From: Chromatiales bacterium
Lineage (GTDB): Bacteria; Pseudomonadota; Gammaproteobacteria; SZUA-152
Length of the DNA stretch: 39,361 bases
Assembly (NCBI GenBank): GCA_026982555.1
Contig: JALSGT010000155.1
Coordinates: forward strand, 1 to 39,361
Direction of reading: 5' to 3'
Shown piece by piece: positions 24,275-33,625 of the stretch (position 1 is the stretch's first letter; each line of letters opens with the position of its first letter). Under the pieces are notes generated by a model that saw only the letters and a program-made list of their open reading frames with translations, made no database searches and was not told the DNA's origin. Position numbers and translations under genes: made by a program.

Positions 24275-27200
24275 CTACGGCGGTACAAGCCCATACAACC
24301 ACTTGGAGACATACGCTAATCTACCAGAGCGCATACCCGTCATATACAGATCTCCAGCACCTGAAGCCTCAAGCCCTTGCACCGAATCCCAGGAGCCTGA
24401 TGACACAATGATCTTCGTCTCAACATAACCACCCCCGGGTGTAAAACGAGACAGGAATACACTGGGATAACGAGAAACGGTAATATTATTGGTGCCAGGC
24501 CCCGGATCAAAATCTACCGTTCTCTGAAAGGTACCTGCAAGGAAGATATCACCCTCCTTACCAACCACCACACGCTCACCACGATCATAGCCGTTCGCGC
24601 CGCCAAAGGTTTGTGTCCAGCCATAGCTGCCATCGACATTGAGTTTTGTCAGATAAATATCGTAGAAGCCAAAACCCGAATGCTGATCGACACTTGCGGT
24701 GGGATCAAAATCAACTGTGGAAGAAAACCAGCCCGTAACATAAATATTGCCAGAGGCATCTGCGTTTATCCCATTGGGCTGGTTTGTTCCACCACCGGAA
24801 AATATCTGCGTCCAGCCATAACGGCCATCCGCTAATATTCTGGTGATAAATGTGCTGCCAGTACCACCCGCCGTATAACTCTCGCTTACGCCACCCCAAC
24901 CAAAATCCACAGTATTGGAAAATTTTCCGGCTATGTAGATATCACCGCCATCAGCCACCACAATATCGACGCCAATGTCGTCGTAATAATTTGGCCCATT
25001 TCCACCAAGGGTTCGTGTCCACCCATAACTGCCATCAGAGTTCAACTTTGTCACGAAGACATCACCCGCACCTGCTGCCGTTCGCATATCAATACCGGTA
25101 CCAGGATCAAAATCGACATTACTGCCTGCAAAGTTCCCTATCACATAGATATCACCATTGGCATCCAGGGCTATTCGCTGTGTCAAAACACCGACTGGTT
25201 CGCCAAATACCCGTGTCCAGCTGTAACTGCCATCTGCATTCAGTTTCGTCACAAAAGTCTCTATCGATCCGGTAGCAGTGCGAATATCACCGACTCCCGC
25301 AGGATCAAAATTAACAGTGCCTTCATACGTCCCCATCAAGTAAATGTTGCCAACATTGTCCACAGCGATATCCCGACCGTAATCACGACTGGTGCCACCA
25401 ATTGTCTGCGTCCAGCCATAACTGCCATCCGCATTTACACGAACAAGATAAATATCAGCACTACCGTTAGATGCATGAAGATCAACGCCGGCAGTGGGAT
25501 CAAAATCGGTACTGCTGCCACTGAAGCTGCCAATGATATACATATTACCTTCATCGTCAACGGCACTGCCTGCGGCAGCCTCATAATCCAGGTAGCTGCC
25601 ATAGGTCATCATCCATCCAGGATTATAAAAGGTGGGAAGTGAAGCATCCGGGACGTTAGGGTCAGACCCGGCAAGAAATTCTTCAACGTTAGTATACCCG
25701 TCACCATCATTATCCCGTTGTGCATCATCGCTGTTCAACGGATCAAGACCATTAGCCAGCTCAAAAGCATCCGGCATTCCATCATCATCACTGTCCAAGT
25801 CCCACTTTCTGACAAAAGCCTCCGAATAAGTCGATGACTGATAGTTATCGACAGCAGGGCCGGGATCGAAGTCTGTCAAGCCAGTACTCCAGGATGTTGA
25901 ATCGCGGTATTCACCTACTTCAATCACTGAACCCGCAGGATCCACGGTAATACCACGCACCACATCAGTAGCAGAATAACTGCTGACAACCTTGGTCCAA
26001 ACATAACCGCCATCAGCCTTGAGGTGCGTCATAAAAGAGTCAAAACCAGAACCCCAGCGGGTATAACTGTCTACGCTGGCACCTGAATCAAAATCAATCG
26101 TCCCGAAAAATTGTCCACCAAAAAAAAGACCTCCCGATTTCCCCACCGCGACACTGTATGAGCGTGAAAAACCATTGATGGTATACGTCCAGCCACCATA
26201 GCTGCCATCTGTCATCCACTTGCTGATATACGCGTTGGTGCCAGCCGTTGCCGAATGGTGGTCAACGCCTGCGCCAGGATCAAAGTCCACTGTGCCGCGG
26301 AATTCACCTGCAATATACAACTCTCCATTTTCACCTAGAGCTAATGCATGGGAAACATCATGTCCGCTATTGCCAGCGACTGTGCCTACCCAACCAAAGT
26401 CGCCATTCGGGTAGTATTGTGCTACAAAAATATCGCGCCCCCCTGCTGAGGCATGCTGTGCTGCGCCTGTACCGATATCAAAATCAACGGTACCAGAGAA
26501 GGAACCAGTGACATAGATGTTATCGCTGATATCGATCACGACAGCATTCGCTTCGTCGCTCGCAGTTCCTCCAAGGCTATGCGTCCAGTGATAACTGCCA
26601 TCGGTGCCCAGCTTCGTAAGAAACATGTCATAGGAACCACTCAACGAGCTACGGGTGTCACCGGAACCTGCCATATCAAAGTTGACTGTACCCACGTATT
26701 TCCCGCTAATTACTACGCCTCCAGCACTATCGAGCGCAATACCACTGCCAAAATAATCCCATGTGTATTGCTGTGTACCACCAAATGTCCGGGTCCAGCC
26801 ATAGCTGCCATCGGCATTCAGTTTGGTCACAAAAATATCCATCGCTTGCACTGCGGTGCGACTATCAACACCAGCACCAGGATCAAAATCCACCGTGCCA
26901 CTATAACCGCCGGTCAGGTAACTATTACCAAGATCATCTACCGCAATTGCCTGGCCATAGTCCTTACCTACACCACCAAAGCTACGTGTCCAGCCATAAC
27001 TGCCATCGGCATTCAATTTGGTCACATAAACATCACTCTGCCCTGCCGATTCGCGGGAATCGACTCCGTCACTGATGTCAAAGTCAACAACCGACCCAAA
27101 GTGACCCACCACATAGATATTACCAGCCGCATCAGTGGCGACGCCCTTCGCGTAATCCTTTCCAGTACCACCGAACGGATTGCTCCAGGCATAGTTGTAA

Positions 27201-28573
27201 ACATAATGCTCGTCATTCTCCTGCGCCGGGGGCGTTTGCTCAATTGCACCAATGTCGCACATTGCCACACCATCACCGTCACCATCCACAGGCCGCACCT
27301 GACCACGCTGATCATCTGCGGCACATGTCGCGTTATTTCCGGCATCTATTGCCTGACTTGTTGCCAAAAGCGGCAGATAGGCCGCCCCCTGAGGAACACT
27401 CAAATTCACTGTGGCACCCAATCCGGGGTCTCCCGTCACATCATTTGCCTGCAATACAATGCCGCAATCTGCAAGTGAACCAATCAGGTTATAATCCAGG
27501 GACTCTATACCTCCACCGGGCCCACCGGGAAACCTGTCACGATCACTGCAATCAGGGCCACCATCGGGTGCTATATTCAGCGCCACGATAGTATTTCCCA
27601 GCTTGATGGACCCAAGGCTACTACCATGAATTCCACCTCCTTCGGTTAACCCCGTATTGTATGCAATGGTGCTATTGGTAATCGTAATGTCACCGATGGA
27701 CTGGTTCTCAATGCCACCAGCCCCAACAGCAGTATAAATGCCACCGATGCCCTCATTATTCATGATGGTGGTGTTCACAATCGATACTGTGGCACTCCAG
27801 ATACTGATTGCCCCGGTTCCTCCCCGGTTTCCAGCAAAGGTACTGCCCTCTATTAACGCAGTGCCGCCCTGCAAATGAACAGCCGCACCATCTCCCGTCG
27901 AACAACTGCCCATTGAGGTCATTCCAGGTACATTATTGATAAACGCACTGTTGATTATGGTTAAACTGCCCTGACTATCAATTGCCCCGCCAGAACGGGC
28001 ACAATTACCGGAAAAACGACTTGAAGTAATGGTCAATTGGGCATTCAGGCTATTTGGATCACGATTTTCAATTGCACCTCCAAAACTATTGACGCTAAAG
28101 TTATCCGCAAAATGGCTGGTTTCTATTGTGGTTATTCCCTGATTGAACAAACCACCCCCCAGACCGTCCGCCAAACCGTTGCGAACGGTAATACCTGAAA
28201 AGTTCGCCGTAATACCGGACATAACATGAAAGACCCTGTCGGTGGCGTTGCCATCGATGATGCTTTGGACCGAGCCTGCACCTGTCAGTGTGACATCATC
28301 CATGATATCCAGATCACCTGTGGCTGCCAGGTCTTCTCCTGAACCGCTCAAAGTCAACACATAATTCCCGGCGGGCAATATAATCGTATCCACCCCCGGC
28401 AATGCATTTGCGGCAATCACTGCCTCTCGCAGTGAACAATCCGAAACATCACATGAACCATCCGCAGTATCCGCAAGCTTGTTAACAGCAAAATCAATGG
28501 CCATTGATGCATTTGAAAAAACCAGACAGACCAGAAAAACAACAAGACCTCTTACCGAAATTCCATGTAACAT
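24275..28573 (-). CDS. large secreted protein: beta-helix region plus two sets of seven SBBP-type repeats
   Basis: This 1432-residue protein has a signal peptide (1-25, GLVVFLVCLVFSNASMA). Residues about 38-450 carry a CSLREA motif (CSLREAVIAAN) and beta-helix repeats of the type found in adhesin-like and polymorphic outer-membrane proteins. Then come repeats of about 65 residues, each with a WTR/WTQ-FGG edge, a DxxGNIYVxG strand, a VDFDPG loop and an F(V/L)TKLNADG end: seven in about 460-920 and seven in about 982-1432, consistent with two seven-bladed propellers. Between them (about 925-978) lies a calcium-binding linker of thrombospondin type 3 style (DSDDDGMPDAFELANGLDP, DNDGDGYTNVEEF). 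There is no outer-membrane anchor or sorting signal. AGGGAG precedes the ATG. Function is unknown; surface adhesion is a guess. Confidence 0.85.
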   Translation of the reverse strand: MLHGISVRGLVVFLVCLVFSNASMAIDFAVNKLADTADGSCDVSDCSLREAVIAANALPGVDTIILPAGNYVLTLSGSGEDLAATGDLDIMDDVTLTGAGSVQSIIDGNATDRVFHVMSGITANFSGITVRNGLADGLGGGLFNQGITTIETSHFADNFSVNSFGGAIENRDPNSLNAQLTITSSRFSGNCARSGGAIDSQGSLTIINSAFINNVPGMTSMGSCSTGDGAAVHLQGGTALIEGSTFAGNRGGTGAISIWSATVSIVNTTIMNNEGIGGIYTAVGAGGIENQSIGDITITNSTIAYNTGLTEGGGIHGSSLGSIKLGNTIVALNIAPDGGPDCSDRDRFPGGPGGGIESLDYNLIGSLADCGIVLQANDVTGDPGLGATVNLSVPQGAAYLPLLATSQAIDAGNNATCAADDQRGQVRPVDGDGDGVAMCDIGAIEQTPPAQENDEHYVYNYAWSNPFGGTGKDYAKGVATDAAGNIYVVGHFGSVVDFDISDGVDSRESAGQSDVYVTKLNADGSYGWTRSFGGVGKDYGQAIAVDDLGNSYLTGGYSGTVDFDPGAGVDSRTAVQAMDIFVTKLNADGSYGWTRTFGGTQQYTWDYFGSGIALDSAGGVVISGKYVGTVNFDMAGSGDTRSSLSGSYDMFLTKLGTDGSYHWTHSLGGTASDEANAVVIDISDNIYVTGSFSGTVDFDIGTGAAQHASAGGRDIFVAQYYPNGDFGWVGTVAGNSGHDVSHALALGENGELYIAGEFRGTVDFDPGAGVDHHSATAGTNAYISKWMTDGSYGGWTYTINGFSRSYSVAVGKSGGLFFGGQFFGTIDFDSGASVDSYTRWGSGFDSFMTHLKADGGYVWTKVVSSYSATDVVRGITVDPAGSVIEVGEYRDSTSWSTGLTDFDPGPAVDNYQSSTYSEAFVRKWDLDSDDDGMPDAFELANGLDPLNSDDAQRDNDGDGYTNVEEFLAGSDPNVPDASLPTFYNPGWMMTYGSYLDYEAAAGSAVDDEGNMYIIGSFSGSSTDFDPTAGVDLHASNGSADIYLVRVNADGSYGWTQTIGGTSRDYGRDIAVDNVGNIYLMGTYEGTVNFDPAGVGDIRTATGSIETFVTKLNADGSYSWTRVFGEPVGVLTQRIALDANGDIYVIGNFAGSNVDFDPGTGIDMRTAAGAGDVFVTKLNSDGSYGWTRTLGGNGPNYYDDIGVDIVVADGGDIYIAGKFSNTVDFGWGGVSESYTAGGTGSTFITRILADGRYGWTQIFSGGGTNQPNGINADASGNIYVTGWFSSTVDFDPTASVDQHSGFGFYDIYLTKLNVDGSYGWTQTFGGANGYDRGERVVVGKEGDIFLAGTFQRTVDFDPGPGTNNITVSRYPSVFLSRFTPGGGYVETKIIVSSGSWDSVQGLEASGAGDLYMTGMRSGRLAYVSKWLYGLVPP

Positions 28574-28669
28574 TTTCTTTCTCCCTAAAGAAATTCAGGC
28601 TCTATTAACTATTAACCGGACATAATCTGAATATCATATCCCCCGCTCCCATCTGATCATGACCCGTTC

Positions 28670-28699
28670 TTGTTATTTATTAATAGATCAAGGTATACA
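28670..28699 (+). promoter_or_regulatory. possible promoter for the XRE regulator gene
   Basis: TTGTTA (28670-28675) and TATACA (28694-28699) are separated by 18 bases, in the 198-base divergent gap, with about 70 bases to the start codon at 28772. The region is AT-rich. This is a motif match only; AT-rich DNA gives many such hits. Confidence 0.3.
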
Positions 28700-28771
28700 C
28701 AGACTTTCTTTTTAACAAATCATTTACAAAAGGGACAAAATACGCGCCCTTGAAGGCTAAACAGGTGACAT

Positions 28772-29527
28772 ATGCAACAACCTGCCAACGTGGAAATTAT
28801 CTCTGCATTGAAATTGGCCCTGAAATCCCGAGGCATTACTTACCGTCAACTTTCTGTCACGCTGGGCGTCTCGGAAAAAACCATCAAACGTCTGTTCAAG
28901 GATAAAAACTGCTCATTGAACCGGCTTAATGAGATATGCAAGGCCATCAACCTCTCTATCTATGACCTGATCGACTTTGCACACCACTCGACTGAGCCGT
29001 CCACCAAACTCACGCCAAATCAGGAGTTTTACCTGAAAGAACACCCCCATCATTTTGCATTTTTGTTTTTTTTAATTACGGGACATAGTCTGGAGCAAGT
29101 TCAGCAGACGTATCAATTATCGGACCTCAGTATATTTCGTTATCTTCGCGACCTGGACAAACAAGGGCTTATAGCATTACGAGAAGAAAACAAATACCGA
29201 TTGCTAATTGAGGGCAAGTTATTAGTACAACTACACAGCCCCTTACATGAACTCGTGCGCAGTGCAAGCCAGCAGTTTTTAAATTATGTGATTGATCACG
29301 ATGGAGAAAAAAACACCCGTTTTAATGCTTCGTTTTATTACATGTCTCCCGAGACGCTTGCCAGGCTTGATGAAGAGTTGCTGGCCTTGTCGCAAAAATA
29401 TCGCAAACTCAGCCATCAAAATGAAATGGTTCTGCCAAAAGAGCAACTCATTCCCGTGGCATGGACCACGCTGGTGGCACCTTATCAAATATGCGGAGCG
29501 TGGCCTCTCGCCGAACTGGAACAGTAG
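28772..29527 (+). CDS. XRE-type DNA-binding regulator with winged-helix-like middle domain
   Basis: A 251-residue protein with an N-terminal helix-turn-helix of Cro/C1 type (residues 8-68): ALKLALKSRGITYRQLSVTL, then GVSEKTIKRLF, and a following SLNRLNEICKAINLSIYDL. A middle helical part (about 85-150) carries SLEQVQQTYQLSDLSIFRYL and then RDLDKQGLIALREENKYRLL, a second winged-helix-like unit. The C-terminal part is of unknown fold. The start ATG has AGGTG ahead of it. It is divergent from the large secreted protein gene, whose expression it may control; that is only positional inference. Confidence 0.75.
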   Translation: MQQPANVEIISALKLALKSRGITYRQLSVTLGVSEKTIKRLFKDKNCSLNRLNEICKAINLSIYDLIDFAHHSTEPSTKLTPNQEFYLKEHPHHFAFLFFLITGHSLEQVQQTYQLSDLSIFRYLRDLDKQGLIALREENKYRLLIEGKLLVQLHSPLHELVRSASQQFLNYVIDHDGEKNTRFNASFYYMSPETLARLDEELLALSQKYRKLSHQNEMVLPKEQLIPVAWTTLVAPYQICGAWPLAELEQ

Positions 29528-30008
29528 TTGTTGTTTTCTGTTTTTGACACAGGCTTTCAACCTAGAGTCCGCAGTTGAACGGCCTGTAGAGTGCGTTGAG
29601 TTTCGTGACTGACAAAGCGCGATAAGGAGTAATAACGTGTATTGTAGTGATTCGCATTGCGGCCAGACACACAAACCTGCTATACAGTAAGCGGTCCACT
29701 TAAGTGACATAGTAAAGCCAAGTGACGCTCACCGATGATAATACGATAAAAATAATGGTAGTCGAACTTAGCGATCTGCGGCGTAAAATATTACGTTTGT
29801 TAGGGGAAGGCAGAACCCCGCAACCAAGTCCACTGTACATCCGAAGAACCAATTGAGCAGTTACAGAAAACCTATACTATATACGCAAAAAGTATCAGAT
29901 ATCATAATCATGGTTCCATTTGTGACACACCTTGCATTTGTTTGAGGCAAACAGAAGGCTCCCACCAAGGCCAATTGATTCATTCAGATTGAAAACCAAA
30001 AACGTAAC
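29528..30008. other. intergenic region, no gene recognised
   Basis: This 481-base gap between the XRE-type gene and the end of rhlE has no coding frame I would defend and no tRNA. It contains a short palindrome CGTAA-AATA-TTACG (about 29790) and AT-rich promoter-like strings such as TATACTATATAC (about 29873-29884), but no gene lies downstream of them in the plus direction. A GTG frame of 17 codons with a good ribosome binding site (AAGGAG, about 29622-29627) is the only possible small ORF, and its reality is doubtful. Confidence 0.5.
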
Positions 30009-31274
30009 CTAACGTCTCCGTCCCGCCCTGTGTCCACGTGCATTTTCACCGGAACGCTGGCCATCACGATGGCCGGGTTTGGGTCTTTTCGGTTTGTTGG
30101 GTTTCACCGGCCGACGATCCAGCCGTGATTCCGGCAGATCATGCACCGGTTCAAAACCATCCACCAGCTTGCGATCCAGCAATTTTTTCGTCAGCCTTTC
30201 GATATCCGAAAGTTGTTTGAATTCATCAGCACTCACCAGCGATACTGCGTGGCCGGTGGCACCGGCACGACCCGTACGGCCAATACGATGCACATAATCT
30301 TCCGGTACGTTGGGCAGATCAAAGTTAACCACTTGCGGTAACTGCTCGATATCCAAACCACGGGCAGCGATGTCCGTTGCCACCAGAACCTTAACCTTGC
30401 CGCGTTTAAAATCAGCCAGCGCTTTGGTGCGCGCACCCTGACTTTTGTTACCGTGAATGGCAGCGGCACGAATACCTTTTTCATCCAGGTAACGCGCCAG
30501 GCGGTTGGCTCCGTGTTTAGTGCGACTGAACACCAGTACCTGCTGCCAGTCATTGTCGCGAATCAATTGTGTGAGCAGTGCCGACTTTTGTTTTTTGTCC
30601 ACCGGATGAATCCACTGCTCTACAGTGGGTGTGGCGGCATTGCGGGGTGTGACGGAAATTTCCACCGGGTCATTCACCAGCCCTTTGGCCAGCTTGCGAA
30701 TATCGTCAGAAAATGTCGCGGAAAACAGCAGGTTTTGACGATTTCCGGGCAATGCGGCAATGATTTTGCGGATGTCGTGAATGAAGCCCATGTCCAGCAT
30801 GCGGTCGGCTTCGTCGAGAATCAGCACTTCCAGATGATCAAATTTCACCGCATTTTGCTGATACAAATCCAGCAGTCGCCCAGGAGTGGCCACCAGAATA
30901 TCCACGCCCTTGCGCAATTTCATCATCTGCGGATTAATTTTCACGCCCCCAAACACCACCGCTGAACTCAGGGGCAGGTTTCTGCCGTAGTCACGCACAC
31001 TTTCACCTACCTGGGCAGCCAGTTCACGGGTCGGCGTCAATACCAATGCGCGCGCCTGATTGGCTCCGGCACGCTGGCCTTTTGACAAGCGCTCCAGTAA
31101 TGGCAATGTGAAACCGGCGGTTTTTCCTGTGCCGGTTTGTGCAGCAGCCATTACGTCCTTGCCTTGAATAACAGCAGGGATAGCTTGCAGTTGTATGGGG
31201 GAGGGGGTGTCGTAACCTTTTTGTGCAACAGCCTCAAGAATCGGGGCACATAGGCCCAGGTCGGCAAAACTCAT
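30009..31274 (-). CDS. rhlE: DEAD-box ATP-dependent RNA helicase, RhlE type
   Basis: A 421-residue RNA helicase acting in ribosome assembly and RNA turnover. Motif Q is near [14 protein letters not shown] and SPIQLQAIP, motif I is AQTGTGKT (residues 45-52), motif II is [14 protein letters not shown], motif III is LFSATF, motif VI is [10 protein letters not shown], and the C-terminal tail is rich in Arg, Lys and Pro ([10 protein letters not shown]) as usual for RhlE. The open frame extends to 31367, but MSFADLGLC at 31274 fits the family N terminus and has AGAG ahead, so that start is used. The gene lies divergent from the lipoprotein gene at 31478. Confidence 0.92.
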   Translation of the reverse strand: MSFADLGLCAPILEAVAQKGYDTPSPIQLQAIPAVIQGKDVMAAAQTGTGKTAGFTLPLLERLSKGQRAGANQARALVLTPTRELAAQVGESVRDYGRNLPLSSAVVFGGVKINPQMMKLRKGVDILVATPGRLLDLYQQNAVKFDHLEVLILDEADRMLDMGFIHDIRKIIAALPGNRQNLLFSATFSDDIRKLAKGLVNDPVEISVTPRNAATPTVEQWIHPVDKKQKSALLTQLIRDNDWQQVLVFSRTKHGANRLARYLDEKGIRAAAIHGNKSQGARTKALADFKRGKVKVLVATDIAARGLDIEQLPQVVNFDLPNVPEDYVHRIGRTGRAGATGHAVSLVSADEFKQLSDIERLTKKLLDRKLVDGFEPVHDLPESRLDRRPVKPNKPKRPKPGHRDGQRSGENARGHRAGRRR

Positions 31275-31477
31275 AAAATAATCTCTGGTGGGTGGGTATT
31301 TTGGTCGGGGTGCGGAAAAATAAAGCACCGCGATAGCGTAGCGGGCGTGCAGTTTACAGGAACCCATAGTTCAACGCCATGGATTTTGACGCGTGTCAGG
31401 TTTTTACGTCGATTTTATGCGAAACTGTCCCGGAACTGATGTGGCACACTACGAACACATTATCGGGAACAACGAAA

Positions 31478-32593
31478 ATGAACCCCAACAGACTGATTTC
31501 AGTGCTGGTTTTATTCCTGCTAACAAGCTGCGGAGGCTCAGGCTCCAATCTGGGCAGCGGCAACATCGAGCAATCCATCGAACAGGGCTCACGCATTCTC
31601 GGCATGGATGTGAAAAACATCGCGCTGGTGGATTATGCCACGGCCTATGGTCAGGCAACGGCTTTGGGGGTACGCGAGGTGAGCGTATCGCTGGACTGGT
31701 CTTTGTTTGAACCAACGACCGTCGGCACCTACACAGACCCCAATGGCATACTGCCTGCGCTTAATGCTTTTTACCCGACACAAACAGGTGACGTCACTCT
31801 GGTGTTGCGCCCGCTGGATACACCTGGCCCGCGTTTTCCCGCAGACCTGGCCGGACTGACATTTGATAATCTGTCGGTGATCAACGCTTTCAGGGATTTT
31901 CTGACTCACCTGCACAGCCAGCTACCCACGCTCAACGCCAGCGGAAAGCTTAAATGGATTCACGTCGGCAATGAAATCGACGCGACTCTGGGCAGTAACG
32001 CGACGCAATGGCTACAGTGGCAAACCTTTTTTAACGCGGCCAAGACCCACATTGAAACTCTCTGGGGTGTCGATGTGGTGGTCAGCAGCGTTGTGCAATT
32101 TGGTGCATTGACGAACGACAGCGTTCGTCCACTGTATCTGAATTTCCTGCCCGCTCTGGACAGTGCTGCGTTAACTTATTATCCGCTGAACGGGGATTTC
32201 ACGGTAAAACCGTCCTCGGTGGTCGCTGCGGATTTTGATTTTATGGCCAGCACCATCATCAGCAAGCCCATTCTGTTGCAGGAATGCGGCTATCCTTCCG
32301 GTACACTGAACGCAAGCAGCGAATCACAACAGGCTGACTTTGTAACGGCGGTGTTTGATGCCTGGGATACACACCGGGATCGCATCAACCTGATTGACTT
32401 TGCCTGGCAGTATGACGTGGACGAAGCAACTGTTGACCAATGGGTCATCGATTTTGGTATGAGTGGCCAGGCCAACGAAGACAAATTCAGGTCTTATCTA
32501 CAAACACTGGGGTTAAGCAATAACGACAGTACAGAAAAGCTGGCCTTGCAGCGCCTGAAAGATGAGCTGCAAGCCCGCTCGTGGGGGCAATAA
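31478..32593 (+). CDS. lipoprotein with glycoside hydrolase clan A-like barrel
   Basis: The start at 31478 was chosen because it begins a lipoprotein signal directly: MNPNRLISVLVLFLLTSC, with Cys18 in the lipobox LTSC. The longer open frame from 31379 has no signal at its start. The 371-residue protein then has a TIM-barrel pattern: VSVSLDWSLFEP, VTLVLRPLDTPGP, the acid/base motif WIHVGNEID with Glu166, and the nucleophile motif ILLQECGYPSG with Glu269, near a WQYDVDEATVDQW strand. That pair of Glu residues on strands four and seven is typical of clan A glycosidases, perhaps near GH53 or an uncharacterised group. The sugar target is unknown. Its end is 12 bases from the convergent DUF3187 gene. 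Confidence 0.75.
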   Translation: MNPNRLISVLVLFLLTSCGGSGSNLGSGNIEQSIEQGSRILGMDVKNIALVDYATAYGQATALGVREVSVSLDWSLFEPTTVGTYTDPNGILPALNAFYPTQTGDVTLVLRPLDTPGPRFPADLAGLTFDNLSVINAFRDFLTHLHSQLPTLNASGKLKWIHVGNEIDATLGSNATQWLQWQTFFNAAKTHIETLWGVDVVVSSVVQFGALTNDSVRPLYLNFLPALDSAALTYYPLNGDFTVKPSSVVAADFDFMASTIISKPILLQECGYPSGTLNASSESQQADFVTAVFDAWDTHRDRINLIDFAWQYDVDEATVDQWVIDFGMSGQANEDKFRSYLQTLGLSNNDSTEKLALQRLKDELQARSWGQ

Positions 32594-32605
32594 CCCGTAC
32601 AAACA

Positions 32606-33625
32606 CTACTCCACCGTCAGGGCCAGATGAAAAACCACATCCGGCGAAGCTCGTACCGTGAGGTCTTCACCCACCATCACATCCAGGCGGACATTTTTTG
32701 CCAGGCGTATATCGCCCCCCATGAGCAATTGCACAGCGGTCGCATTAATTTGTCGCAGATCACTACCGTCGTAAAACGGACCATTAATATCAGCTTGCAG
32801 TTTCAGCGTTATCCACGGCAGTACCTGTGCGCCTGCGCCCACACTGGCAAACGCGGCAACGCGGCGTTGTTGATCCGCCAGTACATCCCCCTTGCCCATG
32901 AGCAACAATCCACCACCACCAAAAATACTGCCGGGATAACCAAACCATTGCCGGGTACGGTCGGCAGTTGCCCATAACGCCGCTTCCATCGCGCCACTGC
33001 CGCGCAGTTGATCACTGTCACCCGTGGGCAGACTCAGTGAGCTGCGAATGGCCAGACGGGTATCTTTACCGGCATCCGGCCATTGCCAGCCCGCCGTTAA
33101 ACGCACATCGCCGATACCGGAGGTGGCATCCGTCAGCGATAACCGGGTAACGCCATTGCGCTGATAAAAATAACGGAGCTGATTACGTGGCGCAGTATTT
33201 CGTCCGCCTTTCGGCAAACCAAAGATGCTGTGCCAGTCTTCAATAAAACGGTCCAGTGAACCGCCATCGTGATTAATGTACGGAATCTGCACACCCCACT
33301 CCCAGCCGTCACCTGTGCCGCGCGAATACTCAAATGTACTGCGGTTGGTTTCGCCATCGAATAACAGGCTTTCGGTTGCGGTATTCTTGAGAACATAATT
33401 ACTGGCAAGGTCATTCACCAGTCGATAACGTGTGCGCGCCTCATTCAGGATACCGGCACTGCCGATAGCGGGCAGGTTGTGGATTTGAATAACAGGACTT
33501 TGATTAAAGCTGGAAAACGGCACGACGGGCTGCGCAAGCAATGCGCCGGGCATCACACTGGCAAAAAGAAAGGTGGCGCACGCGAAACACACGCACCACC
33601 GTCGATTCAATTTGCGGATAACCAT
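32606..33625 (-). CDS. DUF3187 family outer-membrane-like protein
   Basis: A 339-residue protein with a signal peptide (cut near residue 31, [10 protein letters not shown]). Its body is rich in alternating beta strands with aromatic ends ([59 protein letters not shown]) and ends in [13 protein letters not shown]3187 proteins are predicted outer-membrane beta-barrel proteins of unknown role, and a C-terminal strand with a hydrophobic end fits that. The ATG at 33625 overlaps the end of argH by 19 bases, so it is probably translated together with it. The function is not known. Confidence 0.85.
   Translation of the reverse strand: MVIRKLNRRWCVCFACATFLFASVMPGALLAQPVVPFSSFNQSPVIQIHNLPAIGSAGILNEARTRYRLVNDLASNYVLKNTATESLLFDGETNRSTFEYSRGTGDGWEWGVQIPYINHDGGSLDRFIEDWHSIFGLPKGGRNTAPRNQLRYFYQRNGVTRLSLTDATSGIGDVRLTAGWQWPDAGKDTRLAIRSSLSLPTGDSDQLRGSGAMEAALWATADRTRQWFGYPGSIFGGGGLLLMGKGDVLADQQRRVAAFASVGAGAQVLPWITLKLQADINGPFYDGSDLRQINATAVQLLMGGDIRLAKNVRLDVMVGEDLTVRASPDVVFHLALTVE

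Noticed and set aside
26453-27478. Plus-strand open frame of 341 codons opposite the large secreted protein gene
   Set aside because: It follows from the repeated codons of the large gene on the minus strand; composition is rich in Ile, Thr, Cys and His, without a recognisable domain.
24275-28573. Possible CRISPR-like array inside the large secreted protein gene
   Set aside because: The repeating DNA reflects protein repeats of about 65 codons with diverged sequence, not short identical repeats with unique spacers.
29631-29688. Short GTG frame with AAGGAG ahead
   Set aside because: Only 17 codons, with no neighbouring gene or conservation evidence available; could be chance.
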